Origin: JANNVZ01 sp046153915
GTDB taxonomy: Bacteria; Bacteroidota; Bacteroidia; Flavobacteriales_D; Sanyastnellaceae
Length of the DNA: 19,436 bases
Reading direction: 5' to 3'
Assembly (NCBI GenBank): GCA_046153915.1
Contig: JBJXFC010000235.1
Span: 1-19,436, forward strand
Made by a program: the position numbers and the translations under genes. Below are positions 1 through 8,184 of this stretch, piece after piece (the stretch's first letter is position 1; each line of letters opens with the position of its first letter). Below the pieces are notes generated by a model. It saw nothing but the letters and a program-made list of their open reading frames with translations. It did not search any database and had not been told where the DNA came from.

Positions 1-1534
1 TGAGTTTTTTATCAATACCATTGATCTCGGCCACCTCAAACGTAAACGAACTTCCCGGTTGACCCACGGACAATTGATAGGTAGGTTCGAGCGTTGCCAT
101 ATTAAAAAGCATACATGCATTTACGGCATTTGGCAAATCAGCAGCGCGCAATTTGATATTGCCATAGTGAGTTGTGATAACTCCAAACGATTTTTTGCGA
201 TAAAGTTCTTCAAAAAACACCTCCGCCAATGCACCACCAAGATCCGGATCACTGCCGGTTCCGAATTCATCGAGTAATATCAGGCTTCTTCGATTGGCCA
301 CTTCGAGGAAATGACGCATGCGTTTCAATCGATAGCTATAAGTGCTCAATTGATTTTCGATGCTCTGATTGTCGCCAATATCGGTGAGGACCGCTGTGAA
401 AAATGACATCCTGCTGCCATGCGAAACAGGTACAAGCAATCCACTCTGCAACATCACCTGCAACAGTCCGATGGTCTTCATGGTAATGCTCTTTCCACCG
501 GCATTGGGTCCGCTTATCACCAGCATCCTGCTTGTAGCATCCATCGTCAATGTCTGCGGAAAGGTCTGGCGTTTTAATCTGCGGTTGTTGATCCAAAGAA
601 TGGGATGATAGGCTTTTACAAGATGAATGACCGGCTCTTGTTCAATCTCCGGCAAGGTCGCATCCAGATCAAGAGCCAACCGGGTTTTTGCCTGCAAAAA
701 ATCGAAGTCAGTAAGCACTTGCTGAAAACCTTTGATCAAGGGCAATTGATGCCTGATGTCATTGGTGAGCTGCAGTAAAATTCTTCGTATTTCTTTGCGC
801 TCATCATCCATGAGCGATTCCATTTCGAAATTGAGTTGGATATTGATCTCAGGCTCGATGTATGTAAGTGCACCCGTCTTGCTGCTACTGATTACGAGCC
901 CCGGAATTTTGCGCTTGTGCGTGCTATACACTGCAAGCACTTTTCGGTCATTCAGAAAAGCTTCGCCCGTGTCGCCCAAAAAACCTTTGGACTGTAATTC
1001 CTTCATCACTTTCGCAAAATTTCGGGCAATATTTCTTCTTATTAAAATGATTGATTCCCGAATCTGTTTAAGCTCCGGTGATGCATCATCCCGAACTTTC
1101 CACTTCGCATCAAAGACCTTAGAAACAGCTTTTATTATTTCATCATTGATGAATACATCGTTCAATTTATTTTGAAGAGCAGTGAAAATAGTCTCAACAC
1201 CTTCAAATGCTTTGATGATTTCATTGACCAATGTGTTTGCTTTGAAAAGACGATAGAAACTCTCTTCGTCGAGCACACTATCGCGCAACTGCAGCATCTG
1301 AATTTCTTCCTTCAATTCTTCAAAATCCAAAGCCGGAAACGACATGCCTTCGCGGCGGATATGTGAAAATTCCTCTGCACATTGCAAATCGTCGCGCAAT
1401 ACATTGAAGTCAATAATAGGTTCAAGTTCCAGTAGGCGCAATCTGGCAGTGGGCTGAATGCAGTAGCCCGCAAGAATCTCACGCAGCGTGTGAAATTCCA
1501 GATCCTTAATGGCTTGTTCGTCGAAATGGCGCAT
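1..1534 (-). CDS. mutS2: MutS2 family DNA mismatch repair-like ATPase, partial (C-terminus off the left edge)
   Basis: I translated this frame by hand from the ATG at 1534 to the window edge: 511 uninterrupted codons with no stop or frameshift. The start (MRHFDEQAIKDLEFHTLREI) is typical of MutS2, which lacks the mismatch-reading domain of MutS1. A core/clamp-like helical region (about residues 30-290) precedes the MutS ATPase domain. Walker A is GPNAGGKS at residues 342-349, Walker B is LILLDEFGTGSDP with D422-E423, and the switch histidine is in TTHY (H456). MutS2 proteins are dimeric ATPases that act on branched DNA or collided ribosomes; full length is near 780-800 residues, so the linker and Smr nuclease domain should lie to the left of this window. 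It lies 28 bases after the ilvE stop on the same strand, with a palindromic repeat between them, and may be read through from ilvE. Identity is sure; the missing end is inferred. Confidence 0.95.
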   Translation of the reverse strand, partial: MRHFDEQAIKDLEFHTLREILAGYCIQPTARLRLLELEPIIDFNVLRDDLQCAEEFSHIRREGMSFPALDFEELKEEIQMLQLRDSVLDEESFYRLFKANTLVNEIIKAFEGVETIFTALQNKLNDVFINDEIIKAVSKVFDAKWKVRDDASPELKQIRESIILIRRNIARNFAKVMKELQSKGFLGDTGEAFLNDRKVLAVYSTHKRKIPGLVISSSKTGALTYIEPEINIQLNFEMESLMDDERKEIRRILLQLTNDIRHQLPLIKGFQQVLTDFDFLQAKTRLALDLDATLPEIEQEPVIHLVKAYHPILWINNRRLKRQTFPQTLTMDATSRMLVISGPNAGGKSITMKTIGLLQVMLQSGLLVPVSHGSRMSFFTAVLTDIGDNQSIENQLSTYSYRLKRMRHFLEVANRRSLILLDEFGTGSDPDLGGALAEVFFEELYRKKSFGVITTHYGNIKLRAADLPNAVNACMLFNMATLEPTYQLSVGQPGSSFTFEVAEINGIDKKL

Positions 1535-1552
1535 AATTCAGAGCCGCGAAGG

Positions 1553-1571
1553 TAGGGCGTCTCTACGCCCC
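1553..1571. repeat. Single palindromic repeat between ilvE and mutS2
   Basis: GGGCGT-CTCT-ACGCCC (1555-1570) is an inverted repeat. Its core GGCGTCTCTACG is identical to part of the cluster at 14724-14735. It contains the last two codons and the TAG stop of ilvE, and lies just before the mutS2 start. Confidence 0.75.
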
Positions 1572-2636
1572 AACGCGATAATTCCAGCCGTGCACGTCTT
1601 CTTCCAAACCGCGCTTCAGGCTATCGAGGTAGGTGCTGATGCGTGCAGCAAATTCATTGTTGGCGGCAGATTTTAATGGATAATTTGAGCCCTGATAATT
1701 GATGGATTTGATGGGCGCAATGGTGGCAGCAGTTCCTACACCAAAGGCAGCATCGAGTTCATTCTGTTTAAGCAAATCCGTGATTTCTGCCACGCTTACT
1801 TTTCGCTCTTCAACCTGGTATCCCCAATCGCGGGCAACAGTGAGAACAGTATCGCGTGTAATTCCATCGAGAATCGAATCGCTGAGCATAGGTGTCATCA
1901 GACGTTTACCATGTAAAAACATAACGTTCATGGTTCCACTTTCTTCAAAATATTCGTGGCTTTGACCATCTGTCCAGAGAATCTGATCAAAACCCTCATC
2001 TTTGGCGAGCTGAGTAGGCCAAAGCGACGCACCGTAGTTTCCGGCAGCTTTTGAATGACCTGTTCCGCCTTTCACTGCGCGGGTATAATTGGTTTCAATT
2101 TTTACTGTGAGCTCTGCGGTGTAATATTTTCCAACCGGACATGTAAAAATCACAAATAGGTATGTTTCACTTGGTCGAACACCCACAAATTCATCAATGG
2201 CGAACATGTGTGGACGGATATAAAGAGATTCACCTTCTCCCGTTGGGATCCAGTTTTTATCCAGTTTCACAAGTTGTGATAATCCTTCCATAAAAATCTC
2301 CACCGGAAGATCGGGCATGCACATTCTTCGTGCACTTTTATTCAGGCGTTCTGCATTTTTCTCAGGACGGAAAATGAACACCTCACCAGCGTCATTTTTG
2401 TATGCTTTTAGTCCTTCGAAAATGGCTTGCCCGTAGTGCAGGGCGCTAATTGCCGGACTGAATTGTAATTTGCCGTATTCACAAATGCGCGGGTTGCGCC
2501 ATTGTCCATCAGAATACTCTGCAACAAACATGTGATCGCTGAAGGATTTACCAAATCCCAGGTTGGTCCAATCCACTTCATTCAAACGTGAAGTCGTAGT
2601 AGGTTTTATATCAATATTCGCCGCAGTAGCTATCAT
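1563..2636 (-). CDS. ilvE: Branched-chain amino acid aminotransferase
   Basis: A 357-residue class IV (fold type IV) PLP aminotransferase, which transfers the amino group between glutamate and the 2-oxo acids of leucine, isoleucine and valine in the cytosol. Recognisable stretches are FEGLKAYK (residues 73-80), the YIRPHMFA segment near 139, GGTGHSKAAGNYGAS (190-204) with the probable Schiff-base lysine K196, and EYFEESGTMNVMF (228-240), which belongs to the PLP/carboxylate site. The length and the GGTG..K..GNYG form fit the longer BCAT type (eukaryote-like) rather than the roughly 309-residue E. coli IlvE. The ATG at 2636 is the natural start. A promoter-like TAGATTTG lies about 75 bases upstream. 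The last two codons and the TAG stop fall inside a palindromic repeat shared with another gene end in this window. No ilv or leu biosynthesis genes are adjacent. Confidence 0.95.
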   Translation of the reverse strand: MIATAANIDIKPTTTSRLNEVDWTNLGFGKSFSDHMFVAEYSDGQWRNPRICEYGKLQFSPAISALHYGQAIFEGLKAYKNDAGEVFIFRPEKNAERLNKSARRMCMPDLPVEIFMEGLSQLVKLDKNWIPTGEGESLYIRPHMFAIDEFVGVRPSETYLFVIFTCPVGKYYTAELTVKIETNYTRAVKGGTGHSKAAGNYGASLWPTQLAKDEGFDQILWTDGQSHEYFEESGTMNVMFLHGKRLMTPMLSDSILDGITRDTVLTVARDWGYQVEERKVSVAEITDLLKQNELDAAFGVGTAATIAPIKSINYQGSNYPLKSAANNEFAARISTYLDSLKRGLEEDVHGWNYRVGA

Positions 2637-2711
2637 TTAGCACTTTTTAAAATGTAAATTCCAATTTTTTTGAGAAGGCATCAAGGTCATTACTTGAGCA
2701 TTCTTCCGGTT

Positions 2712-2741
2712 CAAATCTAAGTCTGTAAAGGTAATTAAAAA
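2712..2741 (-). promoter_or_regulatory. Candidate Bacteroidota-type promoter for ilvE
   Basis: On the minus strand TAGATTTG (2719 down to 2712) matches the phylum's TAnnTTTG -7 element exactly. A TTTT (2741-2738) sits 18 bases upstream as a weak -33 element (consensus TTTG). It lies between the moaE stop and the ilvE start and implies a leader of roughly 70 bases. Assigned by eye only. Confidence 0.4.
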
Positions 2742-2749
2742 TCCTTTGA

Positions 2750-3169
2750 TTATGGATTTGGGCTCACCCACCATTCGCCGTTGTCATATATCTCTTTTTT
2801 CCAGATAGGTACAGTTTCTTTGAGTTTGTTCATGAGATATTCACAAGCCTCAAATGCTTCTTTGCGGTGCGGTGATCCGATTGCCGCAAGGACGGGAATT
2901 TGGCCAACCTCGCATCTTCCAATTCTGTGATAAAGCAGTACATGTGTTACATCTGGCCATTTGACCATTATCTGTTCGCCGATTTTCTGCATTTCAGCCA
3001 GTGCCATGCCATTGTAGGCCTCAAAATCAAGTGCCACTACCCTTTTGTCTTCCCTGCTGCCACGCACTATTCCTGTAAAACTCACCCATGCACCGGTGTG
3101 GTGGAGATGAGTAGGCACTTGCAAAGTTTCCGGAGTAAGTGGTCCTGAAATCAATCGAAAATCGAACAT
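2750..3169 (-). CDS. moaE: Molybdopterin synthase catalytic subunit MoaE
   Basis: The 139-residue protein fits MoaE, the large subunit of molybdopterin synthase, which takes sulfur from thiocarboxylated MoaD and inserts it into cyclic pyranopterin monophosphate to make the dithiolene of molybdopterin. Family signatures are FTGIVRG (31-37), LDFEAYNGMALAEM (47-60), HRIGRCEVGQIPVLAAIGSPHR (spanning 81-102) and LKETVPIWKKEIY (116-128). K117 and K124 occupy the positions of the two catalytic lysines of the E. coli protein, and H101-R102 the conserved HR pair. The length is normal and the start is convincing. No moaD, moaA, moaC or moeA lies in the window, so the gene is separated from any Moco operon here. 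It is divergent from the GH3 gene, with 116 bases between the starts. Confidence 0.95.
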   Translation of the reverse strand: MFDFRLISGPLTPETLQVPTHLHHTGAWVSFTGIVRGSREDKRVVALDFEAYNGMALAEMQKIGEQIMVKWPDVTHVLLYHRIGRCEVGQIPVLAAIGSPHRKEAFEACEYLMNKLKETVPIWKKEIYDNGEWWVSPNP

Positions 3170-3285
3170 GGGTCAAATAAACTAAAGTTCCTATAGATCT
3201 CAGCATCTAGAGTGATTTTAATATTGGGTAAATTACTTCTGGATAATAATGTGTATATTGCCGCCTAAGCCCGTTATTGCACACT

Positions 3286-4797
3286 ATGCCTTTTAATTCC
3301 GTCTTTGGTTGGTTTATGAAAAAACGCATCCATCAGATCGAATTATTCATGAAGTATCCTGTAGAGGTTCAGCATGAATTGTTTCGCTCTCTGGTAGATC
3401 AGGCGGCGCTTACCCGTTTTGGATTGGAGCACCATTTTTCGAGAATCAAAAGCCTGGACGACTTCAAAAAGGCAGTTCCCATCCGAAATTACGAATCATT
3501 TAAGCCCTATATAGATGCTATGCGCGACGGAGCGCAAAATGTTACCTGGCCTACCCGGTTGAAGTGGTTCGCAAAAAGTTCGGGCACAACTGACTCAAAA
3601 AGTAAATTTATTCCGGTTACAAAAGAAGCCTTGGAAGAATGCCATTACAAAGGTGGCAAGGATTTGCTGGCACTTTATTACAATCAAAAGCCGGACGCCA
3701 AACTTTATAAAGGCAAACACCTCATTCTTGGTGGTTCTTCCAAAATCAACAGCTTCAATGAAGAAGGCTATACCGGCGATTTATCAGCGATACTCATCAA
3801 AAATCTTCCTATCTGGGTAGAATTGAAGCGCACTCCAAGCAAGGATATTGCTTTGATGGACAATTGGGAAGAAAAGATTGAGCGCATGGCTCAAAGCACA
3901 ATCGCCGAAGACGTGTATATGATTGCTGGCGTTCCATCCTGGACTTTGGTATTGCTCAAGAGGATTATGGAGATCAGACAGACCGATAATCTCAAAGAAA
4001 TTTGGCCCAATCTCGAATTGTTCTGGCATGGCGGAGTGAGTTTCAGACCATACCGCGATCAATTCAAAAAAATTATTCCGGATGCCGGGATGAATTATGT
4101 GGAGACTTACAATGCAAGTGAAGGATTCTTTGGCATTCAGGATAGACTAGGGTACGACGACATGCTGTTGATGCTGGATTACGGAATTCTGTATGAGTTT
4201 ATGCCCATGAGTGAATATGGCAAGACCAATCCGCGGACGGTCTCATTGAAAGATGTGGAAGTAGGTCAAAACTATGCACTAATAATAAGCACCAATGGCG
4301 GTTTGTGGAGATACCTGGTAGGTGACACCGTTCGTTTCACATCCAAATTTCCATTTCGAATTCAGGTAAGTGGGCGGACGAAACATTATATCAATGCCTT
4401 TGGAGAAGAATTGATGGTAGAAAATGCAGACTACGCCATTCGTGAAGCTGCGCTGGCAACCAATGCCCTGGTTACGGATTATACCGCTGCACCCGTCTAT
4501 ATGAGTGATGAAGGAAGCGGTGCTCACGAGTGGTTAATCGAATTCGAACAAATCCCGAGTGATTACGACCAGTTTGTGTTGGTTCTTGACAACAAACTCA
4601 AAGAAGTAAATAGCGATTACGAAGCCAAACGCAATTTCGATTACATCCTCAAAAAGCCTGTTGTACACTCTTTACCTGTAGGCACTTTTTACAATTGGCT
4701 TAAATCAAAAGACAAACTAGGCGGACAGAATAAAGTTCCACGACTGAGTAACGACAGACATTTTGTTGAGGAAGTTCTGAGCATTAAACACGGATAA
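3286..4797 (+). CDS. GH3 auxin-responsive promoter family protein (acyl-acid-amido synthetase-like)
   Basis: A 503-residue member of the GH3 branch of the ANL adenylate-forming enzymes. Plant GH3 enzymes adenylate carboxylic-acid hormones and conjugate them to amino acids; bacterial members are common in Bacteroidota but their substrates are not established. ATP-site motifs are visible: the phosphate loop SSGTTDSKSKF (about 98-108), YNASEGFFG (275-283), and YLVGDTVRF (about 343-351) before the C-terminal domain, which opens with SGRTKHYINAFGEEL. The family's usual length is about 500. The longest frame begins at a TTG at 3277, but the ATG three codons later gives MPFNSVFGWFMKKR and is preferred. 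It is convergent with the lipoprotein gene, with 44 bases between the stops. The family is certain; the reaction is inferred. Confidence 0.9.
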   Translation: MPFNSVFGWFMKKRIHQIELFMKYPVEVQHELFRSLVDQAALTRFGLEHHFSRIKSLDDFKKAVPIRNYESFKPYIDAMRDGAQNVTWPTRLKWFAKSSGTTDSKSKFIPVTKEALEECHYKGGKDLLALYYNQKPDAKLYKGKHLILGGSSKINSFNEEGYTGDLSAILIKNLPIWVELKRTPSKDIALMDNWEEKIERMAQSTIAEDVYMIAGVPSWTLVLLKRIMEIRQTDNLKEIWPNLELFWHGGVSFRPYRDQFKKIIPDAGMNYVETYNASEGFFGIQDRLGYDDMLLMLDYGILYEFMPMSEYGKTNPRTVSLKDVEVGQNYALIISTNGGLWRYLVGDTVRFTSKFPFRIQVSGRTKHYINAFGEELMVENADYAIREAALATNALVTDYTAAPVYMSDEGSGAHEWLIEFEQIPSDYDQFVLVLDNKLKEVNSDYEAKRNFDYILKKPVVHSLPVGTFYNWLKSKDKLGGQNKVPRLSNDRHFVEEVLSIKHG

Positions 4798-4841
4798 AGA
4801 AAGAGATTGAGCGACTGTTTTCGTGATGCTGCAACCGTGAT

Positions 4842-5552
4842 TCATACCATGGATAAAAAAAGTAATATGAACAGCACAGCTAATATCACAGTAAGAATTA
4901 GCAGCAAGATATAGATCCACCCCAATACAAGTCCGAAAATAGCCTTTCGCTTATCTGCTGAAGAACCGGGTTCCAGAATGAGTTCTTTTCTTGCCCAGTT
5001 ACCATGCACAATAGCAAGTATGGCACAAACGATAGAACCAATAAAAACAATCGTGTAAAGCGCCGGAGACAAAAAGGCACCATCGATCAATACAAGAAGA
5101 AGCACTAAAGCCCATGTCAAAAGTCCGAAGTTCAGACTTTTTTGGGCTGATTCATTTGCCTCTGGTCTTGGTCTGTTCGGGGGGGTATCAATACCAATGC
5201 TTCCTTCAAAAACATTGATACTGCGCTCAATAAATTTCTGCTTTATCCGATTTGATTTAGATGATAGGCTGATGGCTTTCTTTTCCGTAATCGGCTTTTC
5301 AACATGTATTGATTTCAGTTCAGCAGATTCATCTTCTGCCTTCGGCAACGAATCAATATGCAATTGATCATTTTCCTCCATGCCGATTTCAGAAAAAACT
5401 ACATCAGGCTCATTGCGAAGAGGCTCCGTTTTTTCCTTTCTGGATTTCCATTCAACATGATATCCCTTTTGGTAATGTCGTTTCTCAATGGCACAACCAG
5501 ACCAGAAAACCATAAGAAAAAGACCTGGCAAAAGGAGTGAGAAATTCCGCAT
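4842..5552 (-). CDS. Putative lipoprotein with C-terminal membrane helices (DUF4190-like tail)
   Basis: A 236-residue envelope protein. The N-terminus is a hydrophobic leader ending FWSGC, so C20 could be lipidated, although the residue before SGC is an unusual W. It is followed by AIEKRHYQKGYHVEW, a run often seen at the start of Bacteroidota surface lipoproteins. Residues 35-138 are polar, charged and low in hydrophobic content, probably a flexible linker. Residues about 142-160, 164-183 and 205-235 are strongly hydrophobic, with a basic/acidic loop around 186-203 (WARKELILEPGSSADKRK). The spacing of these helices resembles DUF4190-type small membrane domains. Cellular function is unknown. 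The gene is a single transcription unit facing the GH3 gene, with a promoter-like site just upstream. Confidence 0.75.
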   Translation of the reverse strand: MRNFSLLLPGLFLMVFWSGCAIEKRHYQKGYHVEWKSRKEKTEPLRNEPDVVFSEIGMEENDQLHIDSLPKAEDESAELKSIHVEKPITEKKAISLSSKSNRIKQKFIERSINVFEGSIGIDTPPNRPRPEANESAQKSLNFGLLTWALVLLLVLIDGAFLSPALYTIVFIGSIVCAILAIVHGNWARKELILEPGSSADKRKAIFGLVLGWIYILLLILTVILAVLFILLFLSMV

Positions 5553-5571
5553 TTGGTAAAGTGTTAGAACT

Positions 5572-5603
5572 CAAAAGTCTTAAAGTTTGCCCTCCGAATC
5601 AAA
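5572..5603 (-). promoter_or_regulatory. Candidate promoter for the 4842-5552 lipoprotein gene
   Basis: On the minus strand TTTG (5603-5600) is followed after 20 bases by GACTTTTG (5579-5572), one mismatch from TAnnTTTG. The start codon is 19 bases further on. This fits a Bacteroidota housekeeping promoter with a short leader. Assigned by eye. Confidence 0.35.
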
Positions 5604-5769
5604 CAGAATGCAAAGAAAATTATTAAACCACAACAAGGCATCGATGCAAATTTGGCCCGAAAATCAGGCGAGTACCATTGCAACAACGCCAAAGAGTTGA
5701 ATCAAATTCACGAGAAAAAAACGATCTGACGATTTTACCCATTTTAGCACGAACTTTGTAACTCTTCAG

Positions 5770-6558
5770 ATGACCATGTATACGTTTTTAAGTATTATTT
5801 TCCTCATTCAGTCCTTTGCACTCGAAACAACGATTCAGAAAACGTGTCGTGATTTCGCTGTAGATGAATTGGGCAATGTCTATTTCATCCAGAATAATTC
5901 AATCGAAAAGCAGAATGCCCAGGGAACAAATACATTTCGCACCTCTGAACTCAACTACGGCACAATAGAAAATCTGGATATTACCAATCCACTAAAGCCA
6001 TTCATCTATTACAAAGGCATCAATAAGATTGTGGTGCTTGACAATACGCTCAGTCATCAGGGAGATGCCGTTGATTTGTTTGCGTATGAATACGACCAGG
6101 TAGAACTTGTGGCGGGATCGAGAGGCGATGCATATTGGATGTGGGATACCCGCAACAGTGAATTAATCCGTGTTGACCGCAATTTCAAAAAACTAAGCTC
6201 CAGTGGAAACCTCTCCGTGCTGTTGTCCAAAGAACTGCATCCCAGTCAGATCCTTGAGCGGGGCAATTCTCTTTATCTGCGCGATACACTGAATGGCGTT
6301 TTTGTATTCGACATCTATGCCAATTACAAAACCGTGCTTCCTATCAAATCGCAAAATGACATTCAGGTGGTAAACAATACCTTGATCTACCATTCAGACA
6401 AGCAGATATTTTTCCTCAAAGACGACTGGATCAGCGAGGAAACGCTTGATTTACCTGTTGTTTGCAACAAACGCATCCAGTTTTTCAACCAAAAATTGTA
6501 CATCCAGACCGACGATTCTATTCAATTGTGGAAAAAAACTGAAACCACAAGAAACTAA
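5770..6558 (+). CDS. Secreted protein of unknown function, possibly beta-propeller-like
   Basis: A 262-residue protein I do not recognise. It starts with a short hydrophobic leader (MTMYTFLSIIFLIQSFA, cleavage plausible after residue 17), so it is probably exported; an ATG two codons downstream (5776) is an equally good start. The mature part is rich in short beta-type segments with repeating forms such as DELGNVYFIQNNSIEKQN, NKIVVLDNTLS, DTRNSELIRVDRNFKKL, NSLYLRDTLNGVFVFD and DDSIQLWKK. These read like blades of a small beta-propeller or a WD/NHL-type domain. No catalytic motif is visible. The next gene, a deoxynucleoside kinase, starts 65 bases downstream on the same strand, so co-transcription is possible. 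The function should be left as unknown. Confidence 0.75.
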   Translation: MTMYTFLSIIFLIQSFALETTIQKTCRDFAVDELGNVYFIQNNSIEKQNAQGTNTFRTSELNYGTIENLDITNPLKPFIYYKGINKIVVLDNTLSHQGDAVDLFAYEYDQVELVAGSRGDAYWMWDTRNSELIRVDRNFKKLSSSGNLSVLLSKELHPSQILERGNSLYLRDTLNGVFVFDIYANYKTVLPIKSQNDIQVVNNTLIYHSDKQIFFLKDDWISEETLDLPVVCNKRIQFFNQKLYIQTDDSIQLWKKTETTRN

Positions 6559-6623
6559 CAATTCTTTCATCGGAATAGGGTTTTATATACTTTCGCTCGC
6601 TTTACAAATTACCTGAAGAATTC

Positions 6624-7241
6624 ATGCATATAGCGATCGCCGGAAATATCGGATCGGGCAAAACAACCCTGACCACCTTGCTTGCCAAACATTACAAATG
6701 GCAACCCCACTTCGAAGAAGTAGATGACAATCCATACCTGATAGACTTTTACAAAGACATGCAGCGCTGGTCTTTCAATCTGCAGGTGTACTTTTTAAAG
6801 AGCCGCTTCAGACAAATCATGGACTTGAAGAAGAGCGGAAAAAAAATCGTCCAGGACCGCACGATCTACGAAGATTCTTCCATTTTTGCTCCCAACCTGC
6901 ACGCCATGGGGTTGATGACAACGCGCGATTTTGAAAACTACACCGATCTTTTCGCTGTAATGGATGAGTTCATCAATCCTCCAGATTTGTTGATTTACCT
7001 GCGCGCCAGCGTTCCTGCTCTGGTAGACAACATCGGGAAAAGAGGTCGCGAATACGAAGAGGCCATTCGTCTGGATTACCTCACCCGCCTCAACGAGCGG
7101 TATGAAGCATGGATCAGCACCTACAACAAAGGAAAATTACTTATTGTAGACATTGACTCCAATCGTTTTCATGAAAAAGCAGAAGATCTTGGGAACATTA
7201 TCGCGGGCATTGATGCCCAACTTCACGGACTTTTTAAATAA
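6624..7241 (+). CDS. Deoxynucleoside kinase (dNK/dGK-dAK family)
   Basis: A 205-residue cytosolic salvage enzyme that phosphorylates deoxynucleosides to 5'-monophosphates with ATP. The P-loop GNIGSGKTT is at residues 7-15, the substrate-side acidic pair E31-E32 follows, the DRT motif (QDRTIYED, D78-R79) stands where the family has the catalytic D/E-R-S, and the arginine-rich LID is KRGREYE (139-145). The QDR.IYED form and the length match the bacterial deoxyguanosine/deoxyadenosine kinases more than thymidine kinase, but base specificity cannot be fixed from sequence alone. The ATG at 6624 places the P-loop at the expected distance from the N-terminus. It lies downstream of an unknown secreted-protein gene and ends in a strong intrinsic terminator at 7265. 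Confidence 0.93.
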   Translation: MHIAIAGNIGSGKTTLTTLLAKHYKWQPHFEEVDDNPYLIDFYKDMQRWSFNLQVYFLKSRFRQIMDLKKSGKKIVQDRTIYEDSSIFAPNLHAMGLMTTRDFENYTDLFAVMDEFINPPDLLIYLRASVPALVDNIGKRGREYEEAIRLDYLTRLNERYEAWISTYNKGKLLIVDIDSNRFHEKAEDLGNIIAGIDAQLHGLFK

Positions 7242-7264
7242 GATTTCACGATTTTGAATATACC

Positions 7265-7293
7265 AACGGACCGGATTTCTGGTCCGTTTTTTT
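7265..7293 (+). terminator. Intrinsic terminator of the deoxynucleoside kinase gene
   Basis: A GC-rich hairpin with arms ACGGACCGG and CTGGTCCGT (one G-U pair), loop ATTT, followed by a run of seven T (7287-7293). It starts 24 bases after the kinase stop codon. The T run overlaps the stop codon of the opposing folP gene (7292-7294). Confidence 0.85.
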
Positions 7294-8128
7294 ATTGCGC
7301 CCCTTGCATTGCATTAAATATGGCAATGGTTTCTGCGGCTTCCTTCACATCATGAACGCGCAAAATCCTGGCACCGTGCATCAGTGCAATCATATTGGCG
7401 GCAGTCGTTGCGTTAAGTGCATTTTCGGCATCGGCATGAATTACTTTCTGAATCATTCCTTTTCGAGAAAGTCCTGCAAGAACCGGCTTATCCAATATGC
7501 CAAATTCGGCGAAATGATGCAGTATGCGATAATTATCCGAAAGTGATTTACCAAATCCAAATCCGGGATCAAGAATTATATCGCGCACCCCAAGCAAATG
7601 CAATTGATGAATGCGCTCAGAGAAAAAATAGGTTATTTCAGAAATGACTTGCTCGTAAGACGGATTGATCTGCATGGTTTCTGGTGTGCCCTGCATGTGC
7701 ATCAACACATATGGAACATGAAGCGAGGCCACTACACCAAACATTTCGGGGTCAATACTACCAGCGGAAATATCATTGATCATGCACGCACCATTTTCAA
7801 CTGCCGCTTTGGCAACGGATGAGTAAAAAGTATCTACACTGATCAGAGCATCAGGAAATTCCTTTGAAATCTGATGAATGGCTGGAATTACACGTTTCAA
7901 CTCTTCGTCTGCATCAACTCTCCCGGCACCTGGTCGGGTGCTCTGACCGCCGATGTCGAGCAATGTTGCACCAGCACTCAGCATATTCTCACACCGCTTG
8001 AGAAGATTATTTTCGACCCGGCTTTTATCATAAAACGAATCGGGTGTTATATTCAGAATGGCCATCACCACTGGATTTTCCAGCGACAATAACCGTCCAT
8101 TGAGACGCAACGTGTGAAATTTGTTCAT
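7292..8128 (-). CDS. folP: Dihydropteroate synthase
   Basis: This enzyme condenses 6-hydroxymethyl-7,8-dihydropterin diphosphate with p-aminobenzoate in folate synthesis and is the sulfonamide target. From the ATG at 8128 it is 278 residues, normal for the family. Conserved blocks follow in order: VMAILNITPDSFYD (the DPPP/pABA loop), GATLLDIGGQSTRPGA, ISVDTFYSSVAKAAVENGA, MINDISAG, YVLMHMQGTPETMQ, ILDPGFGFGKSLSDNY, VLAGLSRKG and RVHDVKEA. An in-frame TTG at 8164 would add 12 residues that look nothing like the family N-terminus, so I prefer the ATG, which gives MNKFHTLRLNGRLLSLENP. It diverges from the DUF1599 gene across about 67 bases. No other folate genes are near. Confidence 0.95.
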   Translation of the reverse strand: MNKFHTLRLNGRLLSLENPVVMAILNITPDSFYDKSRVENNLLKRCENMLSAGATLLDIGGQSTRPGAGRVDADEELKRVIPAIHQISKEFPDALISVDTFYSSVAKAAVENGACMINDISAGSIDPEMFGVVASLHVPYVLMHMQGTPETMQINPSYEQVISEITYFFSERIHQLHLLGVRDIILDPGFGFGKSLSDNYRILHHFAEFGILDKPVLAGLSRKGMIQKVIHADAENALNATTAANMIALMHGARILRVHDVKEAAETIAIFNAMQGAQ

Positions 8129-8146
8129 GGTTTTAAAAAATCCATA

Positions 8147-8184
8147 GCGCGAAATATCTGACAATACTTCAAATTTGCGCGAAA
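8147..8184. promoter_or_regulatory. Divergent folP/DUF1599 promoter region with an 8-base direct repeat
   Basis: GCGCGAAA occurs at 8147-8154 and again at 8177-8184, 30 bases apart (about three helical turns), in the 67-base space between the two divergent genes. The second copy is preceded by AAATTT. A regulator binding site is possible, but there is no independent support and no clean -33/-7 pair. Confidence 0.2.

Noticed and set aside
1..1534. MutS1 as the identity of the left-edge gene
   Set aside because: The N-terminus lacks the MutS1 mismatch-recognition domain (no F-x-E motif), and the ATPase is reached already at residue 342, as in MutS2.
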